Assembly (NCBI RefSeq): GCF_011742555.1
Contig: NZ_JAAQQR010000001.1
Span: 434,001 to 498,000, forward strand
DNA length: 64,000 bases
Source: Luteibacter jiangsuensis
GTDB taxonomy: Bacteria; Pseudomonadota; Gammaproteobacteria; Xanthomonadales; Rhodanobacteraceae
Direction of reading: 5' to 3'
Numbering within the stretch: the stretch's first letter is position 1; every line of letters starts with the position of its first letter. Positions 39,867 through 49,249 of the stretch are shown here, piece by piece. The notes beneath the pieces were generated by a model, which was not told where the DNA came from, searched no databases, and was given only the letters and a program-made list of their open reading frames with translations. Position numbers and translations under genes: made by a program.

Positions 39867-40871
39867 ATGAAAATCGGTTTGATCGGACTCGGCCGCATGG
39901 GCGGCAACATCGCTCGCCGCCTGATGAGGGACGGTCATCAGACCGTGGTCTACGACAACAACCCCGCCGCGCGCGACGCGCTGGCGAAGGATGGCGGAGA
40001 GGCCGTGGACTCGCTCGAGGCCCTGGTACAGGCGCTCCCGTCGCCGCGCGTGGTCTGGGTCATGCTTCCCGCAGGCGATATCACCGAAACCACGATCGCG
40101 AAGCTCAGCGACCTGATGGGCAAGGACGATATCGTCATCGACGGTGGCAACACCTTCTACAAGGATGATGCGCGCCGTGCCGAAACCCTTGCGGCCAAGG
40201 GCCAGCACTATGTTGACGTGGGCACTTCCGGCGGCGTGTGGGGCCTGGAGCGCGGCTACTGCATGATGATCGGCGGGGACAAGCCCACGGTCGATTATCT
40301 CGACCCGATCTTCAAGACCCTGGCCCCCGGTGCCGGCGACATCCCGCGCACGGAAGGCCGCGAGGGCCGCGATCCGCGCGTCGAGAACGGCTACATGCAC
40401 GCCGGTCCGGCCGGCGCGGGTCACTTCGTGAAGATGATTCACAACGGCATCGAGTACGGCATGATGCAGTCGTTCGCGGAAGGCTTCGACATCCTGAAGA
40501 ACCGCAACGCCGCGCATCTTCCGGAGCGCGAGCGCTACGAACTGGACATGGCCGACATCGCCGAGGTCTGGCGCCGCGGCAGCGTGGTGTCCTCGTGGTT
40601 GCTCGACCTCACCGCCAGCGCCCTGGCGAAGGGCCCGGAACTCGACAACTACTCCGGCTACGTCGACGATTCCGGCGAAGGCCGCTGGACGGTCAACGCC
40701 GCCATCGAGCAGGCGGTGCCGGCCGAGGTGCTCACTTCCGCCCTCTTCGCCCGCTTCCGCTCGCGCCAGGACCACACGTACGCCGAGCGCCTGCTCTCCG
40801 CGATGCGCATGGGCTTCGGCGGGCATATCGAAGGCCGCGGCAAGCCGCCGAAGGAAGGCGAGCACTCCTGA
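39867..40871 (+). CDS. gnd: 6-phosphogluconate dehydrogenase, short (decarboxylating) type
   Basis: A 334-residue enzyme of the short bacterial 6PGDH group, which converts 6-phosphogluconate to ribulose 5-phosphate and CO2. The Rossmann motif is [19 protein letters not shown], with DNN at the cofactor ribose site, suggesting NAD use. The substrate motifs are [12 protein letters not shown] and the catalytic Lys in [14 protein letters not shown]. The long NADP-type enzyme is about 470 residues, so this is the NAD-type form. GAGGA precedes the ATG. Two tandem GAACCGGTTC palindromes follow the gene. Confidence 0.93.
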   Translation: MKIGLIGLGRMGGNIARRLMRDGHQTVVYDNNPAARDALAKDGGEAVDSLEALVQALPSPRVVWVMLPAGDITETTIAKLSDLMGKDDIVIDGGNTFYKDDARRAETLAAKGQHYVDVGTSGGVWGLERGYCMMIGGDKPTVDYLDPIFKTLAPGAGDIPRTEGREGRDPRVENGYMHAGPAGAGHFVKMIHNGIEYGMMQSFAEGFDILKNRNAAHLPERERYELDMADIAEVWRRGSVVSSWLLDLTASALAKGPELDNYSGYVDDSGEGRWTVNAAIEQAVPAEVLTSALFARFRSRQDHTYAERLLSAMRMGFGGHIEGRGKPPKEGEHS

Positions 40872-40899
40872 GGGCATATCGGGCAGCCGGGCCCACACA

Positions 40900-40925
40900 G
40901 AACCGGTTCAACACAGAACCGGTTC
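40900..40925. terminator. Paired GAACCGGTTC palindromes after gnd
   Basis: Two identical 10-base palindromes (40900-40909 and 40916-40925) lie in a direct repeat of ACACAGAACCGGTTC, six bases apart. Because each half is self-complementary, the RNA can form a single 10-bp hairpin with a 6-base loop. It lies between the stops of two convergent genes, so termination is the simplest role; a protein-binding site is an alternative. Confidence 0.6.
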
Positions 40926-40936
40926 CCGTGACGTAG

Positions 40937-41878
40937 TCAGTTACCGTCCAGCTCGCGCAGACGCTCGCGCCATCGCTCGGGCGTCTGCGGCTTGATGAAC
41001 AGCGCCACGATGGGCAGCCCGGCTTCCTTGGTGCGCGCCTCGATGGTGCGCACCACGTCCTCGATCTCCACCGTGGTCAGGCGATCATCGAAGGCTGCCG
41101 ACACGGCCACCAGCACGTGGTCGGGTCCCATCTGAAGCGTGAGCATGCCGTTCACTGCTTCCACGCCCTTCACCTTCCCGGCGATGCCGCACACCCTCGC
41201 AAGCAGGTTCGGATGCGCGGGTTCGCCGATGAGCAAGGCCTTGCTCTCCCGCGCCAGCAGAGCCGACGCCAGCGCGAGCACCACCGCGATGCCGATCGAT
41301 GCCCAGCCGTCGATGCGTGGGTCGCCCAGAGCGTGCGACAGGTAGACGCCCCCGGCGGCGATGGCCAGTCCAAGCAGCGCCGCGCTGTCCTCGAACAGCA
41401 CGGAAAAGGTCGTCGGGTCCTTGGTGGTACGGAAGGCTTCGAAGTAGCCGAGCCGTCCCTTCCTGCGCTGCACGCTCTTCAGCGACATCCACCAGGATAC
41501 GCCCTCGAACAGCACGCCTATGCCGAGCACCACATAGTTCACCGTCGGATCGCGTAGCGGCTCCGGCGAAAGGATGTGGTTCACGCCTTCGTAGAGGGAG
41601 AAGCCCGCACCGAGCGCCAGCACCAGCAAGGCCACGATGAAGCTCCAGAAGTAGAGTTCGCGCCCGTAACCCAGGGGGTTCTCCCGATCCGGCGGCAGCT
41701 GCGAGCGCCGCAGGCCGTAGAGCAGCAGCACCTCGTTGACGCTGTCCACCAGCGAATGCACGCCCTCGGAAAGCATGGCCGAGCTGCCGCTGATGGCCGC
41801 GGCCACGAATTTGGCGATGGCAATGCCGATATTCGCGGCGAGCGCGGCGTAAACGACAAGCTTGGGACTATGGGCCAT
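40937..41878 (-). CDS. Cation diffusion facilitator (metal efflux)
   Basis: A 313-residue CDF protein with six helices (residues 8-210). The metal-binding positions are in SAMLSEGVHSLVDSVN (HxxxD type) and FEDSAALLG. A C-terminal cytosolic ferredoxin-like domain carries KVKGVEAVNGMLTLQMGPDHV. It exports a divalent metal such as zinc, iron or manganese by proton antiport; the metal cannot be assigned with certainty. GAGAGGA lies before the chosen start. Confidence 0.9.
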   Translation of the reverse strand: MAHSPKLVVYAALAANIGIAIAKFVAAAISGSSAMLSEGVHSLVDSVNEVLLLYGLRRSQLPPDRENPLGYGRELYFWSFIVALLVLALGAGFSLYEGVNHILSPEPLRDPTVNYVVLGIGVLFEGVSWWMSLKSVQRRKGRLGYFEAFRTTKDPTTFSVLFEDSAALLGLAIAAGGVYLSHALGDPRIDGWASIGIAVVLALASALLARESKALLIGEPAHPNLLARVCGIAGKVKGVEAVNGMLTLQMGPDHVLVAVSAAFDDRLTTVEIEDVVRTIEARTKEAGLPIVALFIKPQTPERWRERLRELDGN

Positions 41879-41936
41879 GGGCCGCATCCTCTCCGGGACC
41901 ACGTAATGGCCAGGTCAATCCCTCAACATGCACGAC

Positions 41937-41969
41937 AAAAAAGGCCGCGCCTTGCAGCGCGGCCTTTTC
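41937..41969 (-). terminator. Rho-independent terminator of mdh
   Basis: AAAAGGCCGCG pairs with CGCGGCCTTTT around an 8-base loop, with a T run on the minus strand. It lies 21 bases past the mdh stop. Confidence 0.92.
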
Positions 41970-41990
41970 ATTTGCAGGATCCCGCCGCGA

Positions 41991-42974
41991 TTACTTCGCG
42001 AACAGGTGCTCCACGCCAGCGCGTTCCTCGCGCAGTTCCTTGTTGGTCGCGTCGATGCGCGCCTGCGAGAACTCGTTGATCTTCAGGCCCTGCACGATGG
42101 CGTACTTGCCGTCCTTCACCGTCACCGGGTAACCGAAGATCACGCCCGGCTCGATGCCGTAGGAGCCGTCGGACGGAATGCCCATGGAGGTCCAGTCGCC
42201 TTCGGCGGTGCCGAGCGCCCAGTCGCGCATGTGGTCGATGGCGGCCGAAGCGGCGGAGGCCGCCGAGGAGGCGCCGCGCGCCTTGATGATGGCCGCGCCG
42301 CGCTGCTGCACCGTGGGAATGAAGGTGTCCGCGTACCAGGCCTGGTCGACCTGCTCCAGCGCCGCCTTGCCCTTCACCGTGGCCTCGTGGAGGTCTGGGT
42401 ACTGGGTGGAGCTGTGGTTGCCCCAGATGGTGACCTTCTTGATCTCGGTGGTGTGCGCGCCCGTCTTCTCGGCAAGCTGCGACAGCGCGCGGTTATGGTC
42501 GAGGCGGACCATGGCGGTGAAGCACTTCGGATCGAGGTCCGGCGCGTTCTGCTGCGCGATCAGGGCGTTGGTGTTCGCCGGGTTGCCCACCACGAGCACG
42601 CGCACGTCGCGCTTGGCGTGATCGTTCAGCGCCTTGCCCTGGGGTCCGAAGATGGCACCGTTGGCCTCGAGCAGGTCCTTGCGCTCCATGCCCGGGCCGC
42701 GCGGACGCGCGCCGACGAGCAGCGCGTAATCGACGTCCTTGAAGGCGACGTTCACGTCGTCGGTAGCCACCACGCCGGCAAGGGTCGGGAAGGCGCAGTC
42801 GTTGAGTTCCATCACCACGCCCTGGAGGGCGGGAAGCGCCGGGGTGATCTCGAGCAGGTGCAGGATCACCGGCTGGTCGGGACCGAGCATGTCGCCGGCG
42901 GCGATACGGAACAGGAGGGCATAACCGATCTGGCCGGCTGCGCCGGTGACGGCAACGCGAACGGGTGCTTTCAT
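41991..42974 (-). CDS. mdh: Malate dehydrogenase
   Basis: A 327-residue NAD enzyme of the TCA cycle, converting malate to oxaloacetate. It shows [19 protein letters not shown] for NAD binding, the substrate arginines in [14 protein letters not shown], the Asp/His pair in VRLDHNRA and [11 protein letters not shown], and [10 protein letters not shown]. Length and motifs fit the 327-residue proteobacterial form rather than the mitochondrial-like 312-residue type. It has its own terminator and lies 33 bases after the aminotransferase gene, with which it may be co-transcribed. Confidence 0.96.
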   Translation of the reverse strand: MKAPVRVAVTGAAGQIGYALLFRIAAGDMLGPDQPVILHLLEITPALPALQGVVMELNDCAFPTLAGVVATDDVNVAFKDVDYALLVGARPRGPGMERKDLLEANGAIFGPQGKALNDHAKRDVRVLVVGNPANTNALIAQQNAPDLDPKCFTAMVRLDHNRALSQLAEKTGAHTTEIKKVTIWGNHSSTQYPDLHEATVKGKAALEQVDQAWYADTFIPTVQQRGAAIIKARGASSAASAASAAIDHMRDWALGTAEGDWTSMGIPSDGSYGIEPGVIFGYPVTVKDGKYAIVQGLKINEFSQARIDATNKELREERAGVEHLFAK

Positions 42975-43007
42975 CTTTCGACTCCTAGGAATACCGCGGG
43001 GAACTGA

Positions 43008-44207
43008 TCAGGTGAGCTCGGCGAAGAACTCGACGATGCGGGCCATGCCCTTGTCGAGCGCCTCGTCGGAGCAGGAATAGGAAATGCGCAGCGCGCGCGG
43101 TTCACCGAACGCGGAACCGGGCACGCAGGCCACACCCTTGGCTTCGAGCAACACCGCGCAGAAGTCGACGTCGGAGTCGATCGCCACGCCGTTGTGCTTC
43201 TTGCCGAAGGCCACGGAAATATCGGGGAACGCGTAGAAGGCGCCCTGCGGGCGCGGGCAGACCACGCCGGGAATGGAAACCAGGGCGTTGTACACGCGGT
43301 CGCGTTTCAGCGCGAACTCGTCGCGCTTCGCCGCCGGGATGTCCTGCGGGCCCGAAAGCGCGGCCACGGCGGCGGCGGTCACGACCTCGGGCAGGCTGGT
43401 GATGTGGTTGGAATTGAGCGTGGTGACGGCGAGCGCCACCGCTTCCGGCGCGGCGATGAAGCCCACGCGCCAACCCGGCATGCCGTAGGTCTTCGAAAGC
43501 GAATCGACGAAGATCACCCGGTCCTTCAGCTCCGGGCGCACGTGCACGAAGTTGTGATAGCCCACGCCGTCGAACACCATCGTGTTGTAGATGTCGTCGG
43601 TGATGACCCAGGTGTCCGGGTACTTCGCGATCACGTCGGCCAGCGCGGCAATTTCCTCGCGCGTGTAGACCATGCCGGTGGGATTGGACGGATTGTTGAA
43701 CAGGAACACGCGCGGCTTGCGGGCCAGCGCGGCATCGAGCTGCGCCGGCGTGAGCTTGTAGTGCTGCTCCGGCGGGCACGGCAGGATGTTGATCTTCGCG
43801 CCGACGATTTCGGCGATGTCGAGGTAGCTGGTCCAGTACGGCGCGGGGAATGCGATTTCGTCGCCTTCGTCGAGCAGCGCCTCGGCCAGGTTGTACAGCA
43901 CCTGCTTGGCGCCCACGCCCGTGGAAACGTTCTTGCGGGTGTAGCCGGTGAGCCCCAGGGCTTCGATATGCGCCAGGAAGGCGTCGACGAGGGCATCGGG
44001 GCCACGATTGCTGCCGTACTGCCCGGAATCCTTCGCCAGGGCCTCGCGCGCCGCGGCGTACACGTGGTCGCCGGGGAGGAAGTTCGGCACGCCGATCGAG
44101 AAGCTGACGATGTCGCGACCCTCGGCCTTCAGGCGCTTGGCCTTCTCGGCGATGACCATGATCGCGCTGGGCTTGGCACGACCGATACGCTTGGCGAGCT
44201 GCGGCAT
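43008..44207 (-). CDS. PLP-dependent aminotransferase, class I (aspartate-type)
   Basis: A 399-residue fold-type I aminotransferase. The PLP lysine is Lys239 in SLSKTYGMPGWRVGF. Other landmarks are GQYGSNRGPDALVDAF, FLFNNPSNPTGMVY (cofactor Asn) and the substrate-carboxylate Arg in LRISYSCSDE. It most likely interconverts aspartate/oxaloacetate and glutamate/2-oxoglutarate, which fits its position before mdh: its product or substrate is oxaloacetate. An aromatic or other specificity cannot be excluded. GAGGAAACG precedes the start. Confidence 0.93.
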   Translation of the reverse strand: MPQLAKRIGRAKPSAIMVIAEKAKRLKAEGRDIVSFSIGVPNFLPGDHVYAAAREALAKDSGQYGSNRGPDALVDAFLAHIEALGLTGYTRKNVSTGVGAKQVLYNLAEALLDEGDEIAFPAPYWTSYLDIAEIVGAKINILPCPPEQHYKLTPAQLDAALARKPRVFLFNNPSNPTGMVYTREEIAALADVIAKYPDTWVITDDIYNTMVFDGVGYHNFVHVRPELKDRVIFVDSLSKTYGMPGWRVGFIAAPEAVALAVTTLNSNHITSLPEVVTAAAVAALSGPQDIPAAKRDEFALKRDRVYNALVSIPGVVCPRPQGAFYAFPDISVAFGKKHNGVAIDSDVDFCAVLLEAKGVACVPGSAFGEPRALRISYSCSDEALDKGMARIVEFFAELT

Positions 44208-44286
44208 CGTTTCCTCGACTTCGGAAGGGGCAAAGGCCGCCATTTTAACACGGCCCCGCCGGCGCAGGCTGCGAACTCATGTGACT

Positions 44287-44368
44287 TGTGGGAGCCGGCT
44301 ACGCCGGCGATCCCGCGGCAGCGGGCAAGCCTGCCGCATGCACCATCGCCGCTGAAGCGGCTCCCACA
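44287..44368. repeat. REP-like palindromic element, copy 3
   Basis: An 82-base copy in the same orientation as 65-147 (TGTGGGAGCCGGCTACGCC at the left, GCTGAAGCGGCTCCCACA at the right). It lies in the 214-base gap between the aminotransferase and cyclophilin genes. Confidence 0.88.
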
Positions 44369-44421
44369 AAAAGCACCCATTGCCTTGCGGAAGCCGAATA
44401 TCGGCCCCCGCAGCGAGGCGA

Positions 44422-44928
44422 TCAGCGTGCGTCGAGCACCGCGTTCCACTTGGCCACGTTGTCGGCCTGCGCCGCCAGCAGCGCGTCCACGTCGCCAGAG
44501 ACTTCCACCTTCTCGATGGTGTCGTCCTGGCGGATCGCATCGACCACCTTCTGGTCTTCCGGACCGACCACTTCGCCGAACACGCTGTGCTTGCCGTCCA
44601 GCCACGGCGTCGCGCCGTGCGTGATGAAGAACTGCGAACCGTTCGTGCCCGGCCCGGCGTTGGCCATGGACAGAACGCCCGGCTTGTCGTGCTTCAGGCT
44701 GCTGTTGAACTCGTCGCCGAACTTGTAGCCCGGGCCGCCGCGGCCCGAACCTTCGGGGCAACCGCCTTGGATCATGAAGTCGGCGATCACGCGATGGAAC
44801 GACAGGCCGTCGTAGTAGCCACGCTTGGCCAGGTTCACGAAGCTGGCCACCGTCATCGGGGTCTTGTCGTCGTGCAGGCGCAGGTGGATATCGCCCTTGT
44901 TCGTCTTCATGGTGACGTTGATGGTCAT
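44422..44928 (-). CDS. Peptidyl-prolyl cis-trans isomerase, cyclophilin type
   Basis: A 168-residue cytosolic cyclophilin (PpiB type). It contains [67 protein letters not shown]. It accelerates proline isomerisation in protein folding. There is no signal peptide. CAGGAA lies before the ATG. Confidence 0.93.
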   Translation of the reverse strand: MTINVTMKTNKGDIHLRLHDDKTPMTVASFVNLAKRGYYDGLSFHRVIADFMIQGGCPEGSGRGGPGYKFGDEFNSSLKHDKPGVLSMANAGPGTNGSQFFITHGATPWLDGKHSVFGEVVGPEDQKVVDAIRQDDTIEKVEVSGDVDALLAAQADNVAKWNAVLDAR

Positions 44929-45052
44929 CGCGGTTCCTGTAACTCGTTGAAATGCGGACGGACACGTCGTCGTGCCCCGCCCGGGGGGATGCAAGGCTAC
45001 CGAAGATGGCGCCCTCGTCACAGGACTTCAAGCGAGAAAGCGTGACGACCGT

Positions 45053-46807
45053 TCAGGCGCCGGGCAAGGCCAGCGCGGCGGCAGTCAGGGCGCCCGGGCC
45101 GCGCGGCCGCGTGTCGCGCACCGCCGCGTCCTCCGGCAGGGCCCTGCCCTCCGCCACATGCGCCCAGGCCCGGTCGAGGGCGGCGTGGCCGAACGGAAGA
45201 AGGGGCACGTGGCGATCGCCGAAATCGGGAAACGCCAGGAAAGCGTCGAAGTGCTGGGCGTGAGGCACTTTCCAGTAGACCGGGGAACGCCCGGCGGCGC
45301 GCAGCCACTTCACATAGGGGTCGGACGAGAACCCGACAGGGATCAGGCCATCCTGCGCACCATGCACGACGAAAACCGGCAGATCCTCGCGCGGCAACGA
45401 GGCGGCCGTGACCTGGACCGCCTCGCGCAGGCGTTGCGCATCGGTGTCCTGCCCTGTCCACAGATCGCGCAGGCAGAGGTTGCCCGGCAGGGTGGGATCC
45501 ATGGAGACATCGCTGCCCCCGGCGAGCGCGATGCCCGCCCCGGGCGGGGTTCCGGAGCCGTCGGCCCACCATGCCGCGCGGATCATCGCGTCCACAGGCC
45601 CCGCCATGCCGCCCGTGTGCTGTGGCCGATACGAGTAACCGCAGGGCATGTCGCCGCATGGCCGCCGCAGGTACGCGGAGGCATACGCCACGGTGACCGC
45701 GCGCCACAGATCCAGCGAAGCCGACGAGGCTCCCACGGCCAGGGCTTCGTCATGCCAGCCCGATGCCCGCAGCAGGGCAAGCGCTTCCTCGCCCTGGGCG
45801 GCCGGTAGCATCGCGGAGAGCCGCCCGTGGGCGCGCAGCGCGGCACACCGCAACGCCCATGCCGGAGGTTGCGCGCCGCCCACGCGGGCGAACGGCAGCC
45901 CATCGAACGGCGGCGCGGCCAGCGCGGCCGGCAGGAAGATCGCGGCTTCGGTCGCGTAGTCGTAAAACGGCCGGCCATGACCTTCCACGTAGATATTCGG
46001 TGCCAGGGCCACCACGGCCGTGAGCAGGCCTTCCGTATCCTCGCCTGCCGCCCGCAGCACGGCGCCGCCACCGTTCGACAGACCGGTAGCGATGATCCGC
46101 GTGTTCGCGGGCGTGAACGGCGCATCGTCGGGAAACGCCTCGTCGAGCATGGCGAGGCCAAAACGTGCCGCCTGCAGGACATGCCGGCCCCAGTCGGCTT
46201 CCGGGTTGTCTCCGGAATGGGCATGTTTCACGGCGATGCCGGCCCGGGCCGCGACACCGGTCGGCTCGAACTCCAGGGGCACTTCCCCCGCCTTCGCCCG
46301 GGTGCCGTCGAGCGCCACACCGCTGCCGTCCGCGCTGTCGAAATAGCCGCTTCCCGCGCCCTTGTCGGTATACGCCACGGCGCAGCCGCGTGGCAGCCCC
46401 CATGCCCCGGCGACGGCGATGGAGCCGTAAACGCCGCGCGTGCCCGGCGAGGCGCTGACGACGAGGCAGCGCTTCGCGCGATCGAAAGCATCGGGCACCT
46501 GCACGAGAATGCGATGCGATGCCTTCGCGCCGGCAAGCCTCGCGAACGCCATGAATTCGCGCCCCGGCACATCCGGCACGCTTCCATACACGGTGCCGAA
46601 GCCACCGAGCGGACCGAGATCGGCGATGCCCTTCCAATTGCTCTGGATCGCGCGGCGGCGCAGTTCGGCGGGCGTCGGCGCTGCCGGATGTGCGAACGGC
46701 GCCGGCGCACCCGACAATCCACGCAAGCCGAGGCCGGCGCTGAGCAGGTCGTCGCCGCCGCGGTGCGTGGTGACGCGCAGCGTGCCGAAGTTGTCGGATG
46801 CCGACAT
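45053..46807 (-). CDS. 3-hydroxybutyrate-oligomer hydrolase family protein
   Basis: A 584-residue protein of the D-(-)-3-hydroxybutyrate oligomer hydrolase family. The nucleophile is Ser244 in TGLSNGGGAV, with Asp in VVHGAQDGLIPV and His in VPHAQHFDAFLAF completing an alpha/beta-hydrolase triad. No signal peptide is apparent at the N-terminus (MSASDNFGTLRVTTHRGG), so it probably acts in the cytosol on oligomers released from poly-3-hydroxybutyrate. No polymer synthase or depolymerase lies nearby. Related to enzymes of about 600-700 residues, often exported in other bacteria. Confidence 0.83.
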   Translation of the reverse strand: MSASDNFGTLRVTTHRGGDDLLSAGLGLRGLSGAPAPFAHPAAPTPAELRRRAIQSNWKGIADLGPLGGFGTVYGSVPDVPGREFMAFARLAGAKASHRILVQVPDAFDRAKRCLVVSASPGTRGVYGSIAVAGAWGLPRGCAVAYTDKGAGSGYFDSADGSGVALDGTRAKAGEVPLEFEPTGVAARAGIAVKHAHSGDNPEADWGRHVLQAARFGLAMLDEAFPDDAPFTPANTRIIATGLSNGGGAVLRAAGEDTEGLLTAVVALAPNIYVEGHGRPFYDYATEAAIFLPAALAAPPFDGLPFARVGGAQPPAWALRCAALRAHGRLSAMLPAAQGEEALALLRASGWHDEALAVGASSASLDLWRAVTVAYASAYLRRPCGDMPCGYSYRPQHTGGMAGPVDAMIRAAWWADGSGTPPGAGIALAGGSDVSMDPTLPGNLCLRDLWTGQDTDAQRLREAVQVTAASLPREDLPVFVVHGAQDGLIPVGFSSDPYVKWLRAAGRSPVYWKVPHAQHFDAFLAFPDFGDRHVPLLPFGHAALDRAWAHVAEGRALPEDAAVRDTRPRGPGALTAAALALPGA

Positions 46808-46940
46808 GCGGACTCCCTCGATCGAGAAGGCTTGGTATCACATCCGGCCTGCGCCGTCTCGAACACGTGCAACCGGATGCTGTGCCACTGCTATCCTCCC
46901 GCGACCCGGCAGGAGCCGGATGAATCCACAGGGGAGAGCA

Positions 46941-49130
46941 ATGATTGCCCGTCGCACCGTCGTGATGTCCGCCGCCCTCGTCGCGGCGCTTGGCCTTGTC
47001 GCCTGCCACAAGAAAGACGAGGCCGCCGCGGCCGATCCAAAGGCTGTCGCAGCCGCGCAGACCGCCATCTCGGCCCCCGCGTGGATGCGCCAGCACCTCC
47101 CGGCCCAGACCGTCGGCTACATGCGCATTCCATCGCCATGGGCGATGCTCGGTGGCGTGCCGAACGGACGCCCGCTGGATGCGGCGTTGTCCTCGAAGGC
47201 CCATCTGGATGCCATCGCGCGCATCCGCAACAGCATGGCCAGCGACAAGGCGCTCGCGGACCTGAAAATCGCGGGCCTGGTCAATCTGCTGCTGAACGAT
47301 CTGCGCTCGCCATTGGAAATCGCACTGGTCGACCCGCTCGGCATCCCGGCGCCCACGTCGCGCCTGGTGCTCACGGCGCTGCTCGACTACCCGTCCGTCG
47401 ATGCCTTCAATGCCCGTATCGCGAGTCTCGATGCCTCGACGCCGCTGCTAGCCGCCCCGCTCGACGCACAGGGGAACGGCCAGCTCGCCAGCGGCGGGGC
47501 CATTCGCTACGTCGCCGCGGAACACCGGCTGTGGATCACGCAGTCGGCCCAGGCGCCAAGTGACAAGGCCACGCTGGACGAGGTGCTCGCTTCGTTCGGC
47601 AAGACCGCGCCCGGCGCGGCGCCCGCGACGCTGGCGGCCCTGGAGCCGCGCATCGACACCTCCGGCGAAGGCCTGTTCGGCTGGATCAGCGTACGCGGCA
47701 TGGGCGGCGTAGCTGCCGCGCAGGCGGGCGATAACCCGTTCGGCCGCCTCCCGTCCGATTTCGCCTCCAAGGCCGACGCCATCGCTTTCGGCGGCGGCAC
47801 GGTCGATGGGCGTGCCCAGTTCCGCATCATCGCCCACGCTCCCGGCGCACGCGCACTGCAGTATCTCGCCCCGTCGGCGTTCTCCCCGACCTTGAAAACG
47901 GTGGGCGACCCGCGCTGGGCGCTGACCTTGTCGCTTCCGGACGCGAAAAACTACCAGACCTTCGAAAGCAACCTGAATCTCGATTTCGGGACCGAGGCGG
48001 CGCAGCGCTACCGCGCGGCGGTGGAGAAGATGCGGGCCCGCTACGGCGCCGGCCCGTCCGACTGGTTCCGCTGGTTCGGCCCCGAGATGGTGGTGTTCTC
48101 CGACGACACCGGCCTGTTCTATGCGCTGCACACGCCCGATCGCAAGGACTGGTACGCACGCATCGAAAGCATGGCGGCGAAAGGCTGGAAAACCGGGGTG
48201 AGCAAAGTCGACGGCACGTCGGTCCACTGGCTGTCGATGCCGGGACCGGGGGAGGCCGATCTTCCGCCCAATGCGCCGGAATCGCTCAAGCCGTTTGCGT
48301 CCTTCCTCTCCCGCCTCGGCGGCCGCTCGTACTGGGTCGAGGACGGCGACTGGGTCGTGATGGCGAAAGTGCCGCAGGCCCTGGCCGACCGAGCGGCCGG
48401 GAACCCAGGCACGTCGCTGGTCGACTGGTTCAAGGCCCGCGCCTACCCGGGCACCAGGACGCTTGTCGGCTTCACCGCCTCCACGCGCGACGCGCAGCGC
48501 GAGGCCTATTACTCGTACATCCAGATCCTCCAGATCCTCGGCAGCGCCGTCGGTGCGGACATCGACATCAGCGCCCTGCCCTCCGCGCACACGTTGAATC
48601 TTCCGGAAGACGGCGTGATCGGCGCCGCGCTCGAGGTGGACCCGGATACGCTCGCGGTGTCCTTCACCTACGAGCAGAGCCCGGTGGAACTCGTCGGCGA
48701 GGTGGGCGGCATGGGTCTGGTCGCCGGGACCGCCATCGTGGCGGCGATCGCCGTGCCGCAGTACCAGGAGTACATGCTGCGCAGCCAGGTGGCCTCCGCG
48801 CTCGACGCCGCCTCCGCGGCCAAGGCGGCGGTGACGGAGGCGCGTCAGCGCACTGGCAAGTTTCCGGCCAGCAATAAGGCCGCCGGCCTCGGCGAGCCGA
48901 CGAGCCTGGGCAACGACGTCGCCGGGTCGGTCGAGGTGGGCGCGGGCGGCGAGATCGTGGTCACCATCGACGCCAGACCGCCGCGCAAGGCCGATGCCCG
49001 GCTCGACGGCGGCACCCTCGTGCTGACCCCGCGCGTGCAGGGCCATTCGGTCGCCTGGGGCTGCTCCGGCGAGGGTATCGACGAGAAATACCTTCCGCTG
49101 ACCTGCCGGGACGAGCCCCTGGAACCGTAG
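46941..49130 (+). CDS. Predicted lipoprotein fused to a pilin-like C-terminal domain
   Basis: A 729-residue protein. The N-terminus is a lipoprotein signal (MIARRTVVMSAALVAALGLVAC, Cys22 in LVAC). Residues about 45-560 form a large domain reminiscent of DUF3352-like proteins (PAWMRQHLPAQTVGYMRIP, WALTLSLPDAKNYQTFESN); this resemblance is weak. Residues about 590-724 are a type IV pilin body: GTAIVAAIAVPQYQEYMLRS, QVASALDAASAAKAAVTEAR, GGTLVLTPRVQG and a Cys708-Cys722 pair in AWGC...LTC. The leader and first residues of a pilin (Gly-Phe-Thr-Leu-Ile-Glu) are replaced by EVGGMGLVA, so prepilin peptidase should not cut it. The protein would be held by a lipid anchor instead of being polymerised like a pilin. 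GGGGAGAG precedes the ATG. The gene is single. Confidence 0.8.
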   Translation: MIARRTVVMSAALVAALGLVACHKKDEAAAADPKAVAAAQTAISAPAWMRQHLPAQTVGYMRIPSPWAMLGGVPNGRPLDAALSSKAHLDAIARIRNSMASDKALADLKIAGLVNLLLNDLRSPLEIALVDPLGIPAPTSRLVLTALLDYPSVDAFNARIASLDASTPLLAAPLDAQGNGQLASGGAIRYVAAEHRLWITQSAQAPSDKATLDEVLASFGKTAPGAAPATLAALEPRIDTSGEGLFGWISVRGMGGVAAAQAGDNPFGRLPSDFASKADAIAFGGGTVDGRAQFRIIAHAPGARALQYLAPSAFSPTLKTVGDPRWALTLSLPDAKNYQTFESNLNLDFGTEAAQRYRAAVEKMRARYGAGPSDWFRWFGPEMVVFSDDTGLFYALHTPDRKDWYARIESMAAKGWKTGVSKVDGTSVHWLSMPGPGEADLPPNAPESLKPFASFLSRLGGRSYWVEDGDWVVMAKVPQALADRAAGNPGTSLVDWFKARAYPGTRTLVGFTASTRDAQREAYYSYIQILQILGSAVGADIDISALPSAHTLNLPEDGVIGAALEVDPDTLAVSFTYEQSPVELVGEVGGMGLVAGTAIVAAIAVPQYQEYMLRSQVASALDAASAAKAAVTEARQRTGKFPASNKAAGLGEPTSLGNDVAGSVEVGAGGEIVVTIDARPPRKADARLDGGTLVLTPRVQGHSVAWGCSGEGIDEKYLPLTCRDEPLEP

Positions 49131-49136
49131 GCCGGA

Positions 49137-49165
49137 CCGGGCGGGGCTTCGATTGCCCCGCCCGG
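49137..49165. terminator. Hairpin after the lipoprotein-pilin gene
   Basis: An 11-bp perfect stem CCGGGCGGGGC / GCCCCGCCCGG with a 7-base loop follows the stop. There is no U-tract. It separates this gene from the typA promoter. Confidence 0.65.
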
Positions 49166-49190
49166 TCATGCGAACGTCGCCAATTTCCTT

Positions 49191-49249
49191 TATAATCGGC
49201 GGCTTCCCATACCAAAGAGGTGCACCGGCTGAAGGCCGGCGCATGACGC
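49191..49249 (+). promoter_or_regulatory. typA promoter and structured leader
   Basis: A perfect -10 TATAAT at 49191-49196 predicts a start near 49203. The leader holds AAAGAGG at 49214-49220, then a small hairpin (GC-CCGGC-TGAAG-GCCGG-GC, 49222-49242), then the ATG at 49250. The ribosome-site-like element is about 29 bases from the start codon unless the hairpin folds and brings them nearer. No clear -35 is seen. Confidence 0.5.

Noticed and set aside
40900-40925. Possible CRISPR-like or attachment-site repeat after gnd
   Set aside because: Only two copies six bases apart, each a perfect palindrome. A terminator hairpin explains it better.
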